From assembly GCA_031266435.1 (NCBI GenBank), contig JAISAZ010000019.1, forward strand, positions 1-41,645: a stretch of 41,645 nt of DNA, read 5' to 3'. Source of the DNA: Accumulibacter sp. GTDB taxonomy: Bacteria; Pseudomonadota; Gammaproteobacteria; Burkholderiales; Rhodocyclaceae. Position numbers and translations under genes: made by a program. Shown here in pieces: positions 24,541-33,613 of this stretch (the first letter of the stretch is position 1; every line of letters begins with the position of its first letter). Under the pieces are notes generated by a model. The model had not been told where the DNA came from. It was given only the letters and a program-made list of their open reading frames with translations, and did not search any database.

Positions 24541-26592
24541 TCAATCGTCTTCGGGAGTAGCCGTCTTGTGTTGCGCGGCGAGTTGCTGCTGCACGTTCAC
24601 GGGGACGGGCGCATAGTGCGAGAAGAACATGACGAAAGTCCCTTTTCCTCCGGTCAGTGACTTGAGTCGCCCCTGATACCCGTCGAGTTCGGAAAGCGGA
24701 ACCTTTCCGGTAATCGCGACCATCTCGTTGCCGCGCGGTTGCGTTCCGGTCACCTGTCCGCGCTTGCCGGAGAGGTCGCCCGCGATGTCGCCGACGGTGT
24801 TTTCAGGCGCGGCGACTTCGACTTCGACGATGGGTTCGAGGATGATCGGCGACGCGGCGCGGATGGCTTCCTGGACCGCTTTCCGGCCCGCGGTGAAGAA
24901 GGCGATGTCCTTGCCGTCGACGGGGTGCGATTTTCCGTCGTGGACGATGACGCGAATGTCCTGCACCGGGAAGCCGGCGACGACGCCGTCGCTCAAGGCT
25001 TGGCGGACGCCTTTTTCGACCGAGGCCATGAAAACGCCGGGGATCACGCCGCCCTTGACTTCGTCGACGAATTCAAAGCCCGCGCCGCGCGGGAGCGGTT
25101 CGATGCGCAGCATGACTTCGCCGAACTGACCCGCGCCGCCGCTCTGCTTCTTGTGGCGGCAGTGTCCCGGCGCGTTGGCGGTGATCGTTTCGCGGTAGTC
25201 GATCTGCGGCGGCTTGGTCGACAACTCGATCTTGTATTGCTGCGCCATGCGCGAAAGCTTCGAGCGCAGGTGCATTTCGCCCAAGCCCCGGATGACGGTT
25301 TCGTTCGTCGTCGCGTGGCGTTCGACCTTGAAGCAGGGGTCTTCGATTTCGAGCTTGTGCAGAACATCGAAGAGCCGCTGTTCGTCGGCTTTTTTCTTCG
25401 TTTCGATCGCGAGGCCCTGCATGGGTTGGGGGAATTCGAGCGGATGCAGGCGGATCGCGTCCTCTTCGTGCGAGTCGTGCAGGACGCAGTCGAATTCGAT
25501 TTCGTCGACCTTGGCGATTCCGCCGATGTCGCCGGGGTAAAGAGCGTCGACGTCGACGTGGTCCTTGCCGAAAAGCCGGAAGAGGTGGCTGACCTTGAAC
25601 GGGCGTTTTGCGCTGCCGACGTAGAGCTGGCTGTCCTTCTTGATCGTGCCCTGATAGACGCGGAAGATGCCGAGCTTGCCGACGAAGGGGTCGCTGACGA
25701 CCTTGAAGACGTGGGCGAGCACGTGTTTGTCGGGGTCGGGGACGGCCTGGAATTCCGTCGCGTCGGTCGCTTCGCCCTTGAGGAAGGGCGGCGGATTGCT
25801 CTCGATGGGCGACGGCGCGAGGTGGGTGAGGACGTCGAGCAGTTGCGGGATTCCCGCGCCCGTTTTGGCGGAAACGAAGAGGATCGGAACGAGATGCCCT
25901 TCGCGCAGGGCTTTTTCGAAAGGCGCGTGGAGTTCGTCCGGCGCGGGTTCTTCGCCGTCTTCGAGGTAGCGCGCGAGGAGGTTTTCGTCCTCTTCGATGA
26001 TCTGGTCAATGAGCGCGCGGTGCGATTCCGTGACCGACTCGAAGTCGCTCTCGCCGCTGTCGTGGCCGAGGAGTTCGATGACTTCCTGACCATGGCTCGT
26101 GGGCAGGTCGAGGAGCATGCATTCGCGGCCGAAGCGCTCCTGGATGCTGGCGACGAGTTTGGGCAAGTCGATGTTTTCGGCGTCGATCTTGTTGATGACG
26201 ATCATTCGGCAGAGCTTGCGCGCACTCGCGCGCCGCAACATGCGTTCCGCCGAGAGTTCGATCCCGTTTTGCGCGTTGAGGACGACCATGACGGCGTCGA
26301 CCGCCGCGAGCGCGCCGATCGACTGTCCGGCGAATTCGGGGTAACCCGGCGCGTCGACGACGTTGACGTTGACGCCTTGCCATGAAAAACGGGCGACCGA
26401 GGAGTAAAGCGAGTGGCCGAGTTCTTTTTCCTGCGGGTCGAAGTCGCAAACCGTATTCCCCTTTTCGACCCACCCCCGGCTCTGGATCGCGCCGGTCGCG
26501 GCAAGCAAGGCTTCGACGAGCGTCGTCTTGCCGGCGGCGCCGTGACCCACAAAAGCGACTGTGCGGCAATTGGCGCTGACGTTTTGATTCAT
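24541..26592 (-). CDS. elongation factor G-like GTPase (EF-G2/FusA2 type)
   Basis: Translational GTPase of 683 residues with the EF-G domain plan. The G domain has GHGAAGKTT (16-24), DAPGYPEF (switch II, DxxG form) and NKID. It is followed by an OB-type domain II (about 290-370) and domains III-V (DYRETI, GGAGQFGEV, SPIILEPIVEVEVAAPE). EF-G moves tRNAs and mRNA through the ribosome. The second, shorter paralog in many bacteria, which lacks the strict TPGH-type switch residues, has an unclear role and may not translocate efficiently. Here the switch shows DAPG instead of DTPGH, which supports the EF-G-like class. AGGGGGAAAAT precedes the ATG. It is divergent from the decarboxylase operon. Confidence 0.87.
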   Translation of the reverse strand: MNQNVSANCRTVAFVGHGAAGKTTLVEALLAATGAIQSRGWVEKGNTVCDFDPQEKELGHSLYSSVARFSWQGVNVNVVDAPGYPEFAGQSIGALAAVDAVMVVLNAQNGIELSAERMLRRASARKLCRMIVINKIDAENIDLPKLVASIQERFGRECMLLDLPTSHGQEVIELLGHDSGESDFESVTESHRALIDQIIEEDENLLARYLEDGEEPAPDELHAPFEKALREGHLVPILFVSAKTGAGIPQLLDVLTHLAPSPIESNPPPFLKGEATDATEFQAVPDPDKHVLAHVFKVVSDPFVGKLGIFRVYQGTIKKDSQLYVGSAKRPFKVSHLFRLFGKDHVDVDALYPGDIGGIAKVDEIEFDCVLHDSHEEDAIRLHPLEFPQPMQGLAIETKKKADEQRLFDVLHKLEIEDPCFKVERHATTNETVIRGLGEMHLRSKLSRMAQQYKIELSTKPPQIDYRETITANAPGHCRHKKQSGGAGQFGEVMLRIEPLPRGAGFEFVDEVKGGVIPGVFMASVEKGVRQALSDGVVAGFPVQDIRVIVHDGKSHPVDGKDIAFFTAGRKAVQEAIRAASPIILEPIVEVEVAAPENTVGDIAGDLSGKRGQVTGTQPRGNEMVAITGKVPLSELDGYQGRLKSLTGGKGTFVMFFSHYAPVPVNVQQQLAAQHKTATPEDD

Positions 26593-26725
26593 ATTTTCCC
26601 CCTACTGATATGTCGGCTTGTCAAAAAAACCCGTTCCCGGGCAAAAACCACCCGCGTCGGATGGCGACGTCGAACAACCCTCGCCAATTCTATTACACGC
26701 CTCGACGGACAAAAAGCGGATTCGC

Positions 26726-26749
26726 AAAAAAGCGCCGGAATTCCGGCGC
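26726..26749 (-). terminator. rho-independent terminator, minus strand, orphan
   Basis: Perfect palindrome GCGCCGGAATTCCGGCGC (26732-26749) gives a 7-bp stem with an AATT loop. On the minus strand it is followed by six T's (complement of 26726-26731). No minus-strand gene lies upstream of it in the window, so it would end either an unseen small RNA or stray antisense transcription before fusA2. Confidence 0.65.
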
Positions 26750-26806
26750 CGGGGACGCTTCTGATGCGAAATCGGAAGATTAATGAGCGAAAAAAACGGC
26801 GCAGTA

Positions 26807-26835
26807 TTGACTTTGTGTGCGCGCAGGCAGAGAAT
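26807..26835 (+). promoter_or_regulatory. sigma70-type promoter of the mmd operon
   Basis: TTGACT (26807-26812), a 17-base spacer and GAGAAT (26830-26835). Transcription would start near 26842, giving a leader of about 67 bases before mmdA. Confidence 0.5.
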
Positions 26836-26908
26836 CCCATAACTGATTTCTAGTCTGCCCAATTGGGAAAATTCTTTTCAACAAGTTGTCTAGCCGGAGG
26901 GAATAGCA

Positions 26909-28459
26909 ATGGGAAACACTGAGAAAGACATTGCCACGCTGCTTGAAAAACGTAAGCTGGCAATGCTAGGTGGGGGTCAAAAGCGCATTGACGACCAGCA
27001 TAAGAAAGGCAAAAAAACCGCGCGCGAACGTATCGATTATCTCCTGGACCCAGGCTCGTTCCATGAATTTGGAACCTACGCCACCCACAGTCTGACGACT
27101 TTTGGTCTCGACAAGCAACGCTTCATCGGCGACGGCGTCGTGACCGGCTTCGGCAAGATCGGTGGGCGTCCCGTGGCTCTTTTCTCGCAGGACTTTACCG
27201 TCATGGGCGGTTCGTTCTCCGAAGTCCAGTCGCAAAAGATCAGCCGTATTGCCGACAAGGCGCTCGACGCCGGCATTCCCCTGATCGGTATCGGCGATTC
27301 GGGCGGCGCGCGTATTCAGGAAGGTGTCCGCAGCCTCGCGGCCTACGGTGAAATTTTCGTCCGTAACGTCATGTGCTCCGGTGTCATCCCGCAGCTCCAG
27401 ATCATCCTTGGCCCGTGCGCCGGCGGCGCGGTGTATTCGCCGGCTCTGATGGACTTCATCGTCATGGCGGGAACGAGCTATATGTTCCTGACGGGGCCGC
27501 AAGTCATCAAGACGGTGACGGGCGAAGAAGTCACGACGGAAGACCTGGGCGGCGCGGCCGTTCATACGGGGACCAGCGGCGTTGCGCACCTTGCCGCCGA
27601 AACCGAAGAAGAAGGCCTCGACCTCATCAAGAAACTCCTGACCTATCTGCCGCAAAACAACAACGAAGAACCCGCTCCGGTCGCCACGGACGATTCGATC
27701 GAACGTCAGGAAGTATCGCTGAACACGCTGATTCCCGACGATCCGAATTCGCCGTACGACATCCGCGACGTGATCAGCCAGGTCTTCGACCGCGACAGCT
27801 TCTTTGAAATCCAGCCCGACTGGGCGGCCAACGCCGTCGTCGGTTTCGCGCGGATGGAAGGTCGCTCCGTCGCCGTCATCGCCAATCAGCCCAGCTTCAT
27901 GGGCGGCGCGCTCGACATCAATTCGAGCGACAAGATCGCGCGCCACGTCCGTATCGCCGACGCTTTCAACATCCCGATCGTCACCTTCGTCGATTGTCCG
28001 GGATTCCTGCCGGGAACCGGCCAGGAATACGGCGGCGTCATCCGTCACGGCGCGAAGATCCTCTACGCTTACTGCGAAGCGACGGTACCGATGGTCTCGA
28101 TCGTCACACGCAAAGCCATGGGCGGCGCCTACCTCGCGATGAACTCGCGTCAGATGCGTTCCGACCTGACTTTCTCGTGGCCGTCGGGCCAGATCGCCGT
28201 CATGGGCGCCGAAGGCGCGGTCAACATCCTGTACATGAAGGATATCAAGGAAGCCGCGGATCCCAAGGCGCGCAAGGCCGAGATCATCGAGTCCTACCGC
28301 GAGGAATTCCTGAATCCGTACCGCGCGGCCGACGTCGGTCAGACCGACGACGTGATCGTACCGAGCGAAACGCGTCCGCGCCTCGCGCGCGCGCTCGAAG
28401 TTCTGCGTACCAAGGTCACCCAGAACCCGCCGCGTAAACACGGTTTGATGCCGGTTTGA
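26909..28459 (+). CDS. mmdA: methylmalonyl-CoA decarboxylase alpha subunit (carboxyltransferase)
   Basis: Moves the carboxyl group of (S)-methylmalonyl-CoA to the biotin of the carrier subunit, releasing propionyl-CoA. The 516-residue carboxyltransferase has the usual two crotonase-like halves. The N-terminal half includes GIGDSGGARIQEG and GPCAGGAVYSPAL. The C-terminal half includes FVDCPGFLPGTGQEYGG and KAMGGAYLAMNS. The same fold is used by the beta subunit of propionyl-CoA carboxylase. The downstream OadG-, BCCP- and OadB-type genes identify it as a decarboxylase. It is the first gene of four, with a GGAGGG ribosome-binding site. Expected location is the cytoplasm, bound to the membrane subunits. 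Confidence 0.92.
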   Translation: MGNTEKDIATLLEKRKLAMLGGGQKRIDDQHKKGKKTARERIDYLLDPGSFHEFGTYATHSLTTFGLDKQRFIGDGVVTGFGKIGGRPVALFSQDFTVMGGSFSEVQSQKISRIADKALDAGIPLIGIGDSGGARIQEGVRSLAAYGEIFVRNVMCSGVIPQLQIILGPCAGGAVYSPALMDFIVMAGTSYMFLTGPQVIKTVTGEEVTTEDLGGAAVHTGTSGVAHLAAETEEEGLDLIKKLLTYLPQNNNEEPAPVATDDSIERQEVSLNTLIPDDPNSPYDIRDVISQVFDRDSFFEIQPDWAANAVVGFARMEGRSVAVIANQPSFMGGALDINSSDKIARHVRIADAFNIPIVTFVDCPGFLPGTGQEYGGVIRHGAKILYAYCEATVPMVSIVTRKAMGGAYLAMNSRQMRSDLTFSWPSGQIAVMGAEGAVNILYMKDIKEAADPKARKAEIIESYREEFLNPYRAADVGQTDDVIVPSETRPRLARALEVLRTKVTQNPPRKHGLMPV

Positions 28460-28503
28460 TAGGGAGTGGTTTTTTTGTTCAACTTTTACAGTGAGGGATG
28501 TTA

Positions 28504-28884
28504 ATGCACACAGAATATTTTGCCTGGGGTCTGAAAATGACCGTCATTGGCATGGGCTTGGTCTTTGCCATGCTGGGCGTGCTGTGGGCCTTGCTTACGA
28601 TCATTCTGATGCTCGACAAGCCTGAGGAGGAAGAAGAAGAATCCTCAGCGGCGTCGGCGTCGGAAGAGGCCGAAGCAGACGAACCAGCAAGCCAACCGGC
28701 GAGTACCGGTCTGCCAGCAGACCTGGTTGCCGCGATCACCGCCGCGGTGGTCAAACACAAGGCGGCGTTGCTGGGAGGTTCCGCGCCGATCATGCGTACT
28801 ACGTGGTCAGGGAGTCAGCAAAGCAATTGGGTTATCGCTGGCCGTGCACGTCAAACTAACACTTGGACTCCGAGAGGGAAATAA
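28504..28884 (+). CDS. mmdD: methylmalonyl-CoA decarboxylase delta subunit (OadG family)
   Basis: A small membrane subunit (126 residues) that holds the complex together. One helix (about 13-36, VIGMGLVFAMLGVLWALLTIILML) is followed by an acidic Glu/Ala-rich linker (40-65) and a short C-terminal domain (LVAAITAAVVKHKAALL to TWTPRGK) thought to dock the carboxyltransferase. The ATG at 28504 is preferred to the in-frame ATG at 28498 because the GAGGG ribosome-binding site at 28493-28497 is too close to the first. The stop overlaps the next start by one base. Confidence 0.85.
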   Translation: MHTEYFAWGLKMTVIGMGLVFAMLGVLWALLTIILMLDKPEEEEEESSAASASEEAEADEPASQPASTGLPADLVAAITAAVVKHKAALLGGSAPIMRTTWSGSQQSNWVIAGRARQTNTWTPRGK

Positions 28885-29366
28885 TGCGTCGTTATACTTT
28901 GAATGTTAACAGCACCGAGTTTGTGGTCGATGTTCAGGAAACCAGTGGTGACCAATACGAGGTGTCGGTGGGTGGCCAAACGTATGCCGTAAGTCTGGCC
29001 GGCGAACAATCCGTCGCTACCGCGGCTGCGGCGGCTCCGGCTCCCGCACCTGCCGCGGCGCCCGCGGCTGCCGCTCCGGCGCCTGCGGCGGCTCCCGCAG
29101 CCGCGCCCGCTCCGGCGGTTCGCAAGGCTCCGGCCGGCGGTGGCAAGGGTGGCTCCGTGAAGGTCCCGATGCCGGGTACCATCCTCGAAGTGAACGTCAA
29201 ACCGGGCGACAAGATCGAGCGCGGTCAACAAGTCGCCATCCTCGATGCGATGAAGATGAAGAACAAGATTGGCGCGCCGAAAGCCGGCGTCGTCGCCGAT
29301 GTTCATGTCGCTCCAGGTCAAACCGTTGCGCACGGCGAGGTGATTGTAACCTTCAAGGAGGACTAA
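28884..29366 (+). CDS. mmdC: biotin carboxyl carrier subunit of methylmalonyl-CoA decarboxylase
   Basis: Carries CO2 on biotin between the alpha and beta subunits. The 160-residue protein has an N-terminal domain (1-45), a flexible Ala/Pro linker (46-80) and a biotinyl domain (90-160). The motif DAMKMKN (121-127) makes Lys124 the biotinylated residue. The linker is built of AP/AAP repeats, as in Veillonella and Propionigenium carriers. The ATG at 28884 overlaps the mmdD stop (TAATG) and follows GAGAGGGAA; a TTG further upstream (28863) is rejected. A biotin ligase must act on it; none is encoded in the window. Confidence 0.92.
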   Translation: MRRYTLNVNSTEFVVDVQETSGDQYEVSVGGQTYAVSLAGEQSVATAAAAAPAPAPAAAPAAAAPAPAAAPAAAPAPAVRKAPAGGGKGGSVKVPMPGTILEVNVKPGDKIERGQQVAILDAMKMKNKIGAPKAGVVADVHVAPGQTVAHGEVIVTFKED

Positions 29367-29367
29367 C

Positions 29368-30492
29368 ATGCTTGATCAAGAAACGATGGCCCTGTTAGCG
29401 CGCGGCCTAAGCGCGATTACATGGCAATCCTGCGTGATGCTCTGCGTCGCGTTCGCCTTGTTTTACCTGGCGATTGTCAAAGACTACGAGCCGCTGCTTC
29501 TGCTTCCGATCGGCGCGGGCTGCATGTTGGCCAACCTTCCGCTCTCCCCGGTGATGGACGAGCACGGGATGCTCAAGATTCTCTACGACATGGGCGTCGA
29601 GAACGAACTCTTCCCGCTGTTCATCTTCGTCGGTATCGGCGCGCTGACGGACTTCGGGCCTCTGCTCGAAAATCCGAAGTTCGTGCTGCTCGGCGCGGCG
29701 GGCCAGTTCGGCATCTTCCTGGTGCTGCTGGCGGCTCTCCTGCTTGGCTTCACGCAACGCGAAGCGGTTTCGATCGGCATCATCGGCGCGATTGACGGCC
29801 CGACATCGATCTACGTGAGCGGTCTTCTGGCACCACATATGCTAGGGCCAATTACCGTAGCGGCCTACAGCTATATGTCGCTGGTTCCGATCATCATGCC
29901 GCCGTGTATCTATCTGATGACGTCGAAGAGCGAACGCGCGATCCACATGGAATACAGCTCGCGGAAGATCAGCCGCTTTACGCGGATCGCCTTCCCGATC
30001 ATCGTTACCGTTGTGGTCGGTTCCTGCGTTCCGTTTGCGACGCCGCTGATCGGCACGCTGATGCTCGGAAACCTGATGAGGGAATCCGGCGCGGTCGAAC
30101 GCCTTTGCAACGCTTCGTCGAATGAAATCGCCAATACCGTGACGCTTTTCCTCGGTCTTGCGATCGGTTCGACGATGGTCGGCGAAAAGTTCATCAAGGT
30201 ACAGACCCTGTTCATCCTGATTCTGGGCCTTTTCGCTTTCGCTCTCGACTGCGTCACCGGTGTGTTCTTCGCCAAGATTCTGAACATCATCACTGGTGGC
30301 AAGGTCAACCCGATCATCGGTTCGGCGGGTATCAGCGCCTTCCCGATGGCGGCTCGTGTTTGTCAGCGCGTTGCGCAGGAAGAAGACTTTGAAAACTTCC
30401 TGCTCATGCACGCGATGGGCGCGAACGCGGCGGGTCAGGTTGCCAGCGTCGTTGCGGGCGGTGTCGTGCTCGCACTGATGGGTACTGCCTGA
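29368..30492 (+). CDS. mmdB: sodium-pumping decarboxylase beta subunit
   Basis: Membrane subunit (374 residues, about ten helices) that decarboxylates carboxybiotin and exports Na+ ions. Recognisable elements are the re-entrant region around GAIDGPTSIYVSGLLAPHMLG, the polar helix motif GSAGISAFPMAARVCQR and the late HAMGANAAGQVAS, all typical of the OadB/MmdB/GcdB family. It begins one base after the mmdC stop with GGAGGA before the ATG. The family cannot by itself be split into oxaloacetate, glutaconyl-CoA or methylmalonyl-CoA types; the type is read from mmdA and the nearby mutase. It ends before a strong terminator. Confidence 0.92.
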   Translation: MLDQETMALLARGLSAITWQSCVMLCVAFALFYLAIVKDYEPLLLLPIGAGCMLANLPLSPVMDEHGMLKILYDMGVENELFPLFIFVGIGALTDFGPLLENPKFVLLGAAGQFGIFLVLLAALLLGFTQREAVSIGIIGAIDGPTSIYVSGLLAPHMLGPITVAAYSYMSLVPIIMPPCIYLMTSKSERAIHMEYSSRKISRFTRIAFPIIVTVVVGSCVPFATPLIGTLMLGNLMRESGAVERLCNASSNEIANTVTLFLGLAIGSTMVGEKFIKVQTLFILILGLFAFALDCVTGVFFAKILNIITGGKVNPIIGSAGISAFPMAARVCQRVAQEEDFENFLLMHAMGANAAGQVASVVAGGVVLALMGTA

Positions 30493-30515
30493 ACCACAAC
30501 CCAGTCCTTTGGGAG

Positions 30516-30545
30516 AAAAAGCCCGCTTAAAGCGGGCTTTTTTTT
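30516..30545 (+). terminator. rho-independent terminator of the mmd operon
   Basis: AAAGCCCGCT-TAA-AGCGGGCTTT forms a 10-bp stem with a 3-base loop and is followed by a long T-tract (eight T's including the stem end). It lies 24 bases after the mmdB stop. Confidence 0.93.
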
Positions 30546-30668
30546 GTCCGCCATTCAAAAAAGCAAAAAATAGGAGGTTTTTTACCGAAACGAAACGTGC
30601 CGAAAATATTGGTTTTACATGGCCGGATTAGAATTTGCCGCATTCGATCCAAAAGAGAAGAGGCTCGT

Positions 30669-31838
30669 ATGCTACAACTGAAATCCATAGGCAAAAGTTT
30701 CGGCGCGACGGTCGTTCTGAAAGATATCAGCCTGAATGTTGGGCGAGGAGAGTTTATCAGTCTGCTCGGCCCATCGGGCTGCGGAAAAACAACGCTGCTA
30801 CGCATCGTCGCCGGGCTTGAATCCTTATCCATGGGGCGGGTTTTCATCGGCGGCCGCGACGTGACCGACCGCGACGCTTCCCAGCGCGACATAGCGATGG
30901 TTTTCCAATCGTACGCGCTCTACCCACACAAATCGGTCGGCGAAAACATCGCTTTCCCGATCCGCATGCACGCGCCATGGCAGGCGGCGATTCCGCTTTT
31001 TGGAAGTCTCACTCCGGCAGGCAAAGCGCTGAAAAAGGAGATAGAAATCCGCGTTCCGAAGGTAGCGCACGCTCTCGGTCTCGGCGAACTCGTGCACCGT
31101 AGACCCGCGCAACTTTCCGGCGGCCAGAAGCAACGCGTCGCGCTCGCTCGCGCCCTCGTCCGCGACCCCTTGCTTTTTTTGATGGACGAGCCGCTCTCGA
31201 ATCTCGACGCCGCCCTGCGCGCAGAAATGCGAAGCGAAATCATGGAACTGCATCGAAAAACGGGATGCACCTTCATCTACGTAACGCACGATCAGACCGA
31301 AGCAATGACGATGTCACAGCGCATCGTCCTCCTCGACAAGGGTTCAATCCGGCAAGCCGGAACGCCTCTTGAACTCTACGACAACCCAAACAATCTTTTT
31401 ACGGCGTCTTTCATCGGCTCGCCAAAGCTCAACGTTCTGCCGTATCAACACAGCCCTGGCGTTGTACGCTTGAACGGGTGCCTGATGAGGTCGCTCGAAG
31501 CGCACGAAACGGCGGCGCATTTGAAAGAAAAAGCCGCCAGCGTCGGTTTGCGCGCCGAAGCGATGAAACTCTGTGCGCCTGCGCACGCCGACGCGATTCA
31601 TTGCCGAGTCCGGCTTATCGAGCAGATGGGGAATGAAACGGTCGTTTTTGTCGAGACCGACGCGATGCCGGGGTCCCGCCTCGCGGTACGTGTCGCGCGA
31701 AGTGAGGGGAATGTCCTGAGCGAAGGCGAGGTGCTGGCGCTTCGCCCCGAGTGGTCACGCGCGCTTTTCTTCGACGTCGGAGGCGATCGCGTCCGGCTTC
31801 GGAACGTCAGGCGCCAAGCCTTCCTGGAGGCGGCGTGA
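30669..31838 (+). CDS. ABC transporter ATPase, MalK/UgpC family
   Basis: ATP-hydrolysing subunit of a CUT1-type importer for a sugar or glycerol-phosphate compound; 389 residues, cytoplasmic face. Walker A is GPSGCGKTT (34-42), Q-loop VFQSYALYP (78-86), signature LSGGQ (149-153), Walker B LLFLMDEP (168-175) and switch THD, followed by a C-terminal OB-type regulatory domain (about 240-389). There is an extra stretch of about 15 residues between the Q-loop and the signature (PWQAAIPLFGSLTPAGK), not seen in standard MalK. The ATG at 30669 is used because it begins the family core. It overlaps the permease gene by 4 bases (GTGA). Confidence 0.88.
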   Translation: MLQLKSIGKSFGATVVLKDISLNVGRGEFISLLGPSGCGKTTLLRIVAGLESLSMGRVFIGGRDVTDRDASQRDIAMVFQSYALYPHKSVGENIAFPIRMHAPWQAAIPLFGSLTPAGKALKKEIEIRVPKVAHALGLGELVHRRPAQLSGGQKQRVALARALVRDPLLFLMDEPLSNLDAALRAEMRSEIMELHRKTGCTFIYVTHDQTEAMTMSQRIVLLDKGSIRQAGTPLELYDNPNNLFTASFIGSPKLNVLPYQHSPGVVRLNGCLMRSLEAHETAAHLKEKAASVGLRAEAMKLCAPAHADAIHCRVRLIEQMGNETVVFVETDAMPGSRLAVRVARSEGNVLSEGEVLALRPEWSRALFFDVGGDRVRLRNVRRQAFLEAA

Positions 31839-32716
31839 CGAGGCCCTGGCTCGCCAAGCCGATTTTCGTTCTGCCGGCGTTGGCGGCGCTGACGATTTTT
31901 TTTCTCATGCCGTCGTTGTGCACCATCGTCATGAGCTTTAGCGACTGGAAGATCGGTCAAACGGCGGGTTTTTCCTTTATCGGCCTCACGAACTACCGTA
32001 CTTTGATTGAGAATCCCGATTTTCTCAAAAGCCTGAAAAATACGCTTCTCCTGACATCGCTCGTCGTTCCGTCCTCCTTCGTCCTCGCGCTTGGCATCGC
32101 GCTCGCGATACGGAGTGCGGGGCGCCTGGGTACCGTATGGACGACAATATATTTCCTGCCCGTTACCGCGTCGCTGGTCGCCATGTCGGTCGTTTGGCAA
32201 TGGCTTCTCCACCCAGAAGTCGGCGTCCTTGCTTTCGTCCTCTCGAAATTCGGCGTCACCGCGAAGATAAACTGGGTCAACGACGGCGACATCGTTCTTT
32301 TCACGCTCGCGTTCATCACGATCTGGCAGATGACAGGATACTATACCGTACTCTTCATCACCGGCCTGGTCCAGATTCCTTCAACCCTGTACGAAGTGGC
32401 GCGGATCGACGGCGCGCGCGGCGCGTTTTCGCGCTTTTGGCATGTCACGTGGCCCTTGCTTGGCCCTACCTCGCTTTTCGTTTTGATCGTCAGCGTAATC
32501 AAGACTTTTCAGGTCTTCGACATCGTCAAGGTGCTGACGCGCGGCGGTCCGGAAAAGGCGAGCGAAATCATGCTTTACACGATGTATCAGGAGGGATTCG
32601 CGTTTTTCCGGACGGGCATATCCGCGTCGATTGCGACACTCTATTTGGTTTTCATGCTCGCGCTGACGTTCTGCCAGGCGAAAGTCTTCGAGCGCCGTGT
32701 TCACTACGGATTCTGA
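31835..32716 (+). CDS. ABC transporter permease, UgpA/MalF-like
   Basis: One of two membrane subunits of the importer, 293 residues and about six helices. The EAA loop that contacts the ATPase is EVARIDGARGAFSRFWHVTWP. The GTG at 31835 is chosen because it overlaps the ATPase stop (GTGA), has CTGGAGG just upstream and gives the right N-terminus. An upstream in-frame ATG at 31751 would add 28 Arg-rich residues read from inside the ATPase gene. Confidence 0.87.
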   Translation: MTRPWLAKPIFVLPALAALTIFFLMPSLCTIVMSFSDWKIGQTAGFSFIGLTNYRTLIENPDFLKSLKNTLLLTSLVVPSSFVLALGIALAIRSAGRLGTVWTTIYFLPVTASLVAMSVVWQWLLHPEVGVLAFVLSKFGVTAKINWVNDGDIVLFTLAFITIWQMTGYYTVLFITGLVQIPSTLYEVARIDGARGAFSRFWHVTWPLLGPTSLFVLIVSVIKTFQVFDIVKVLTRGGPEKASEIMLYTMYQEGFAFFRTGISASIATLYLVFMLALTFCQAKVFERRVHYGF

Positions 32717-32717
32717 A

Positions 32718-33554
32718 ATGCAAAAAACGTGCACTCTTTCCGTGTTGAAGGTATACCTCCTGAACGCTTTTCTCGCTGGGGGTGCGATCGTGATGCTCGC
32801 CCCCTTTGTGTGGATGTTGAGCCTGTCGCTGAAGCCTGAAAACGAAATCTACACACCTTTCATAAAGCTTCTACCCGAAGTCTGGGATTTCGAGAATTAC
32901 CGCGAAGCCGTGAACTACGGCGAGACGGGCAAATTCGTTTTCAATGGAATCGTCGTCACGGGGAGCATCCTTCTACTTCAATACCTTACGATCATTCCGG
33001 GCGCCTACGTTCTGGCACGCAAGCGATTTCGTCTCGAAAAACTCTGCTTCGCTCTGGTACTGGCGGCGCTTATGATCCCGCAGCACATCGCGGCGATTCC
33101 CCTTTTCATGCTCATGGGCCGCCTGAGCCTGCTCAATACCTATACGGCGCTGATTCTGCCATTCATGACCAGCGCTTTCGGATTGTTTCTCCTGCGGCAA
33201 AGCTTCAAGGCGCTCCCACAGGACCTGATCGACGCTGCGCGCATCGACGGGGCGAGCGAGGCCTATGCGCTTTTTGCGATCCTCGTGCCGCAAATCTTTC
33301 CGGCGCTCGCCGCGTTTTCCGTTTTCTCGATCGTTTCGCACTGGAACGACTTTTTCTGGCCGCTCCTCGTCGTTTCCGACATGGAACTGGCGACGCCTCC
33401 GCTCGGCGTCTCGATCTTTGCGTCCGACGAAGGCGGGAACGACGTTGGGCCAATGATGGCGTCGGCGACTCTGATCGTCCTGCCGCTGATGCTCGTATTC
33501 CTCGCGGCGCGCAAGCGCTTTGTGCAAGGGATGACCATGACGGGTCTGAAATGA
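32718..33554 (+). CDS. ABC transporter permease, UgpE/MalG-like
   Basis: Second membrane subunit of the importer, 278 residues, six helices. The EAA loop reads DAARIDGASEAYALFAILVPQIFP and the C-terminus ends FVQGMTMTGLK, as in most MalG/UgpE proteins. The ATG is one base after the preceding stop. It is followed by 211 bases before the binding-protein gene. Confidence 0.88.
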   Translation: MQKTCTLSVLKVYLLNAFLAGGAIVMLAPFVWMLSLSLKPENEIYTPFIKLLPEVWDFENYREAVNYGETGKFVFNGIVVTGSILLLQYLTIIPGAYVLARKRFRLEKLCFALVLAALMIPQHIAAIPLFMLMGRLSLLNTYTALILPFMTSAFGLFLLRQSFKALPQDLIDAARIDGASEAYALFAILVPQIFPALAAFSVFSIVSHWNDFFWPLLVVSDMELATPPLGVSIFASDEGGNDVGPMMASATLIVLPLMLVFLAARKRFVQGMTMTGLK

Positions 33555-33580
33555 TGTTTTCGATCGTATCAATTCACGAC

Positions 33581-33613
33581 AGGAGGTGCAGCCATGCTTC
33601 GTAGCGCCGAGTA
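33581..33613 (+). other. strong Shine-Dalgarno with a 6-codon mini-ORF
   Basis: AGGAGGTG (33581-33588) is a near-perfect ribosome-binding site, followed at ideal spacing by ATG at 33593 and a TAA at 33611 (Met-Leu-Arg-Ser-Ala-Glu). It lies between the second permease and the binding-protein gene. It may be a leader peptide, the remains of a lost gene, or chance. Confidence 0.4.

Larger units (their letters stand above)
26593..26908. other. divergent intergenic region between fusA2-like and mmdA
   Basis: A 316-bp region with no supported protein gene. It contains the promoter candidate for the mmd operon (26807-26835), a minus-strand terminator with no gene to terminate (26726-26749), and the leader and ribosome-binding site of mmdA (GGAGGG near 26895). 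Confidence 0.7.

Noticed and set aside
26602-26862. Small minus-strand frame of 86 codons between fusA2-like and mmdA
   Set aside because: It runs straight through a rho-independent terminator hairpin, has no family resemblance and no good ribosome-binding site.
26909-28459. Calling the first mmd gene a propionyl-CoA carboxylase beta subunit
   Set aside because: The fold is shared, but no biotin carboxylase gene follows. The OadG-, carrier- and OadB-type genes show a decarboxylase.
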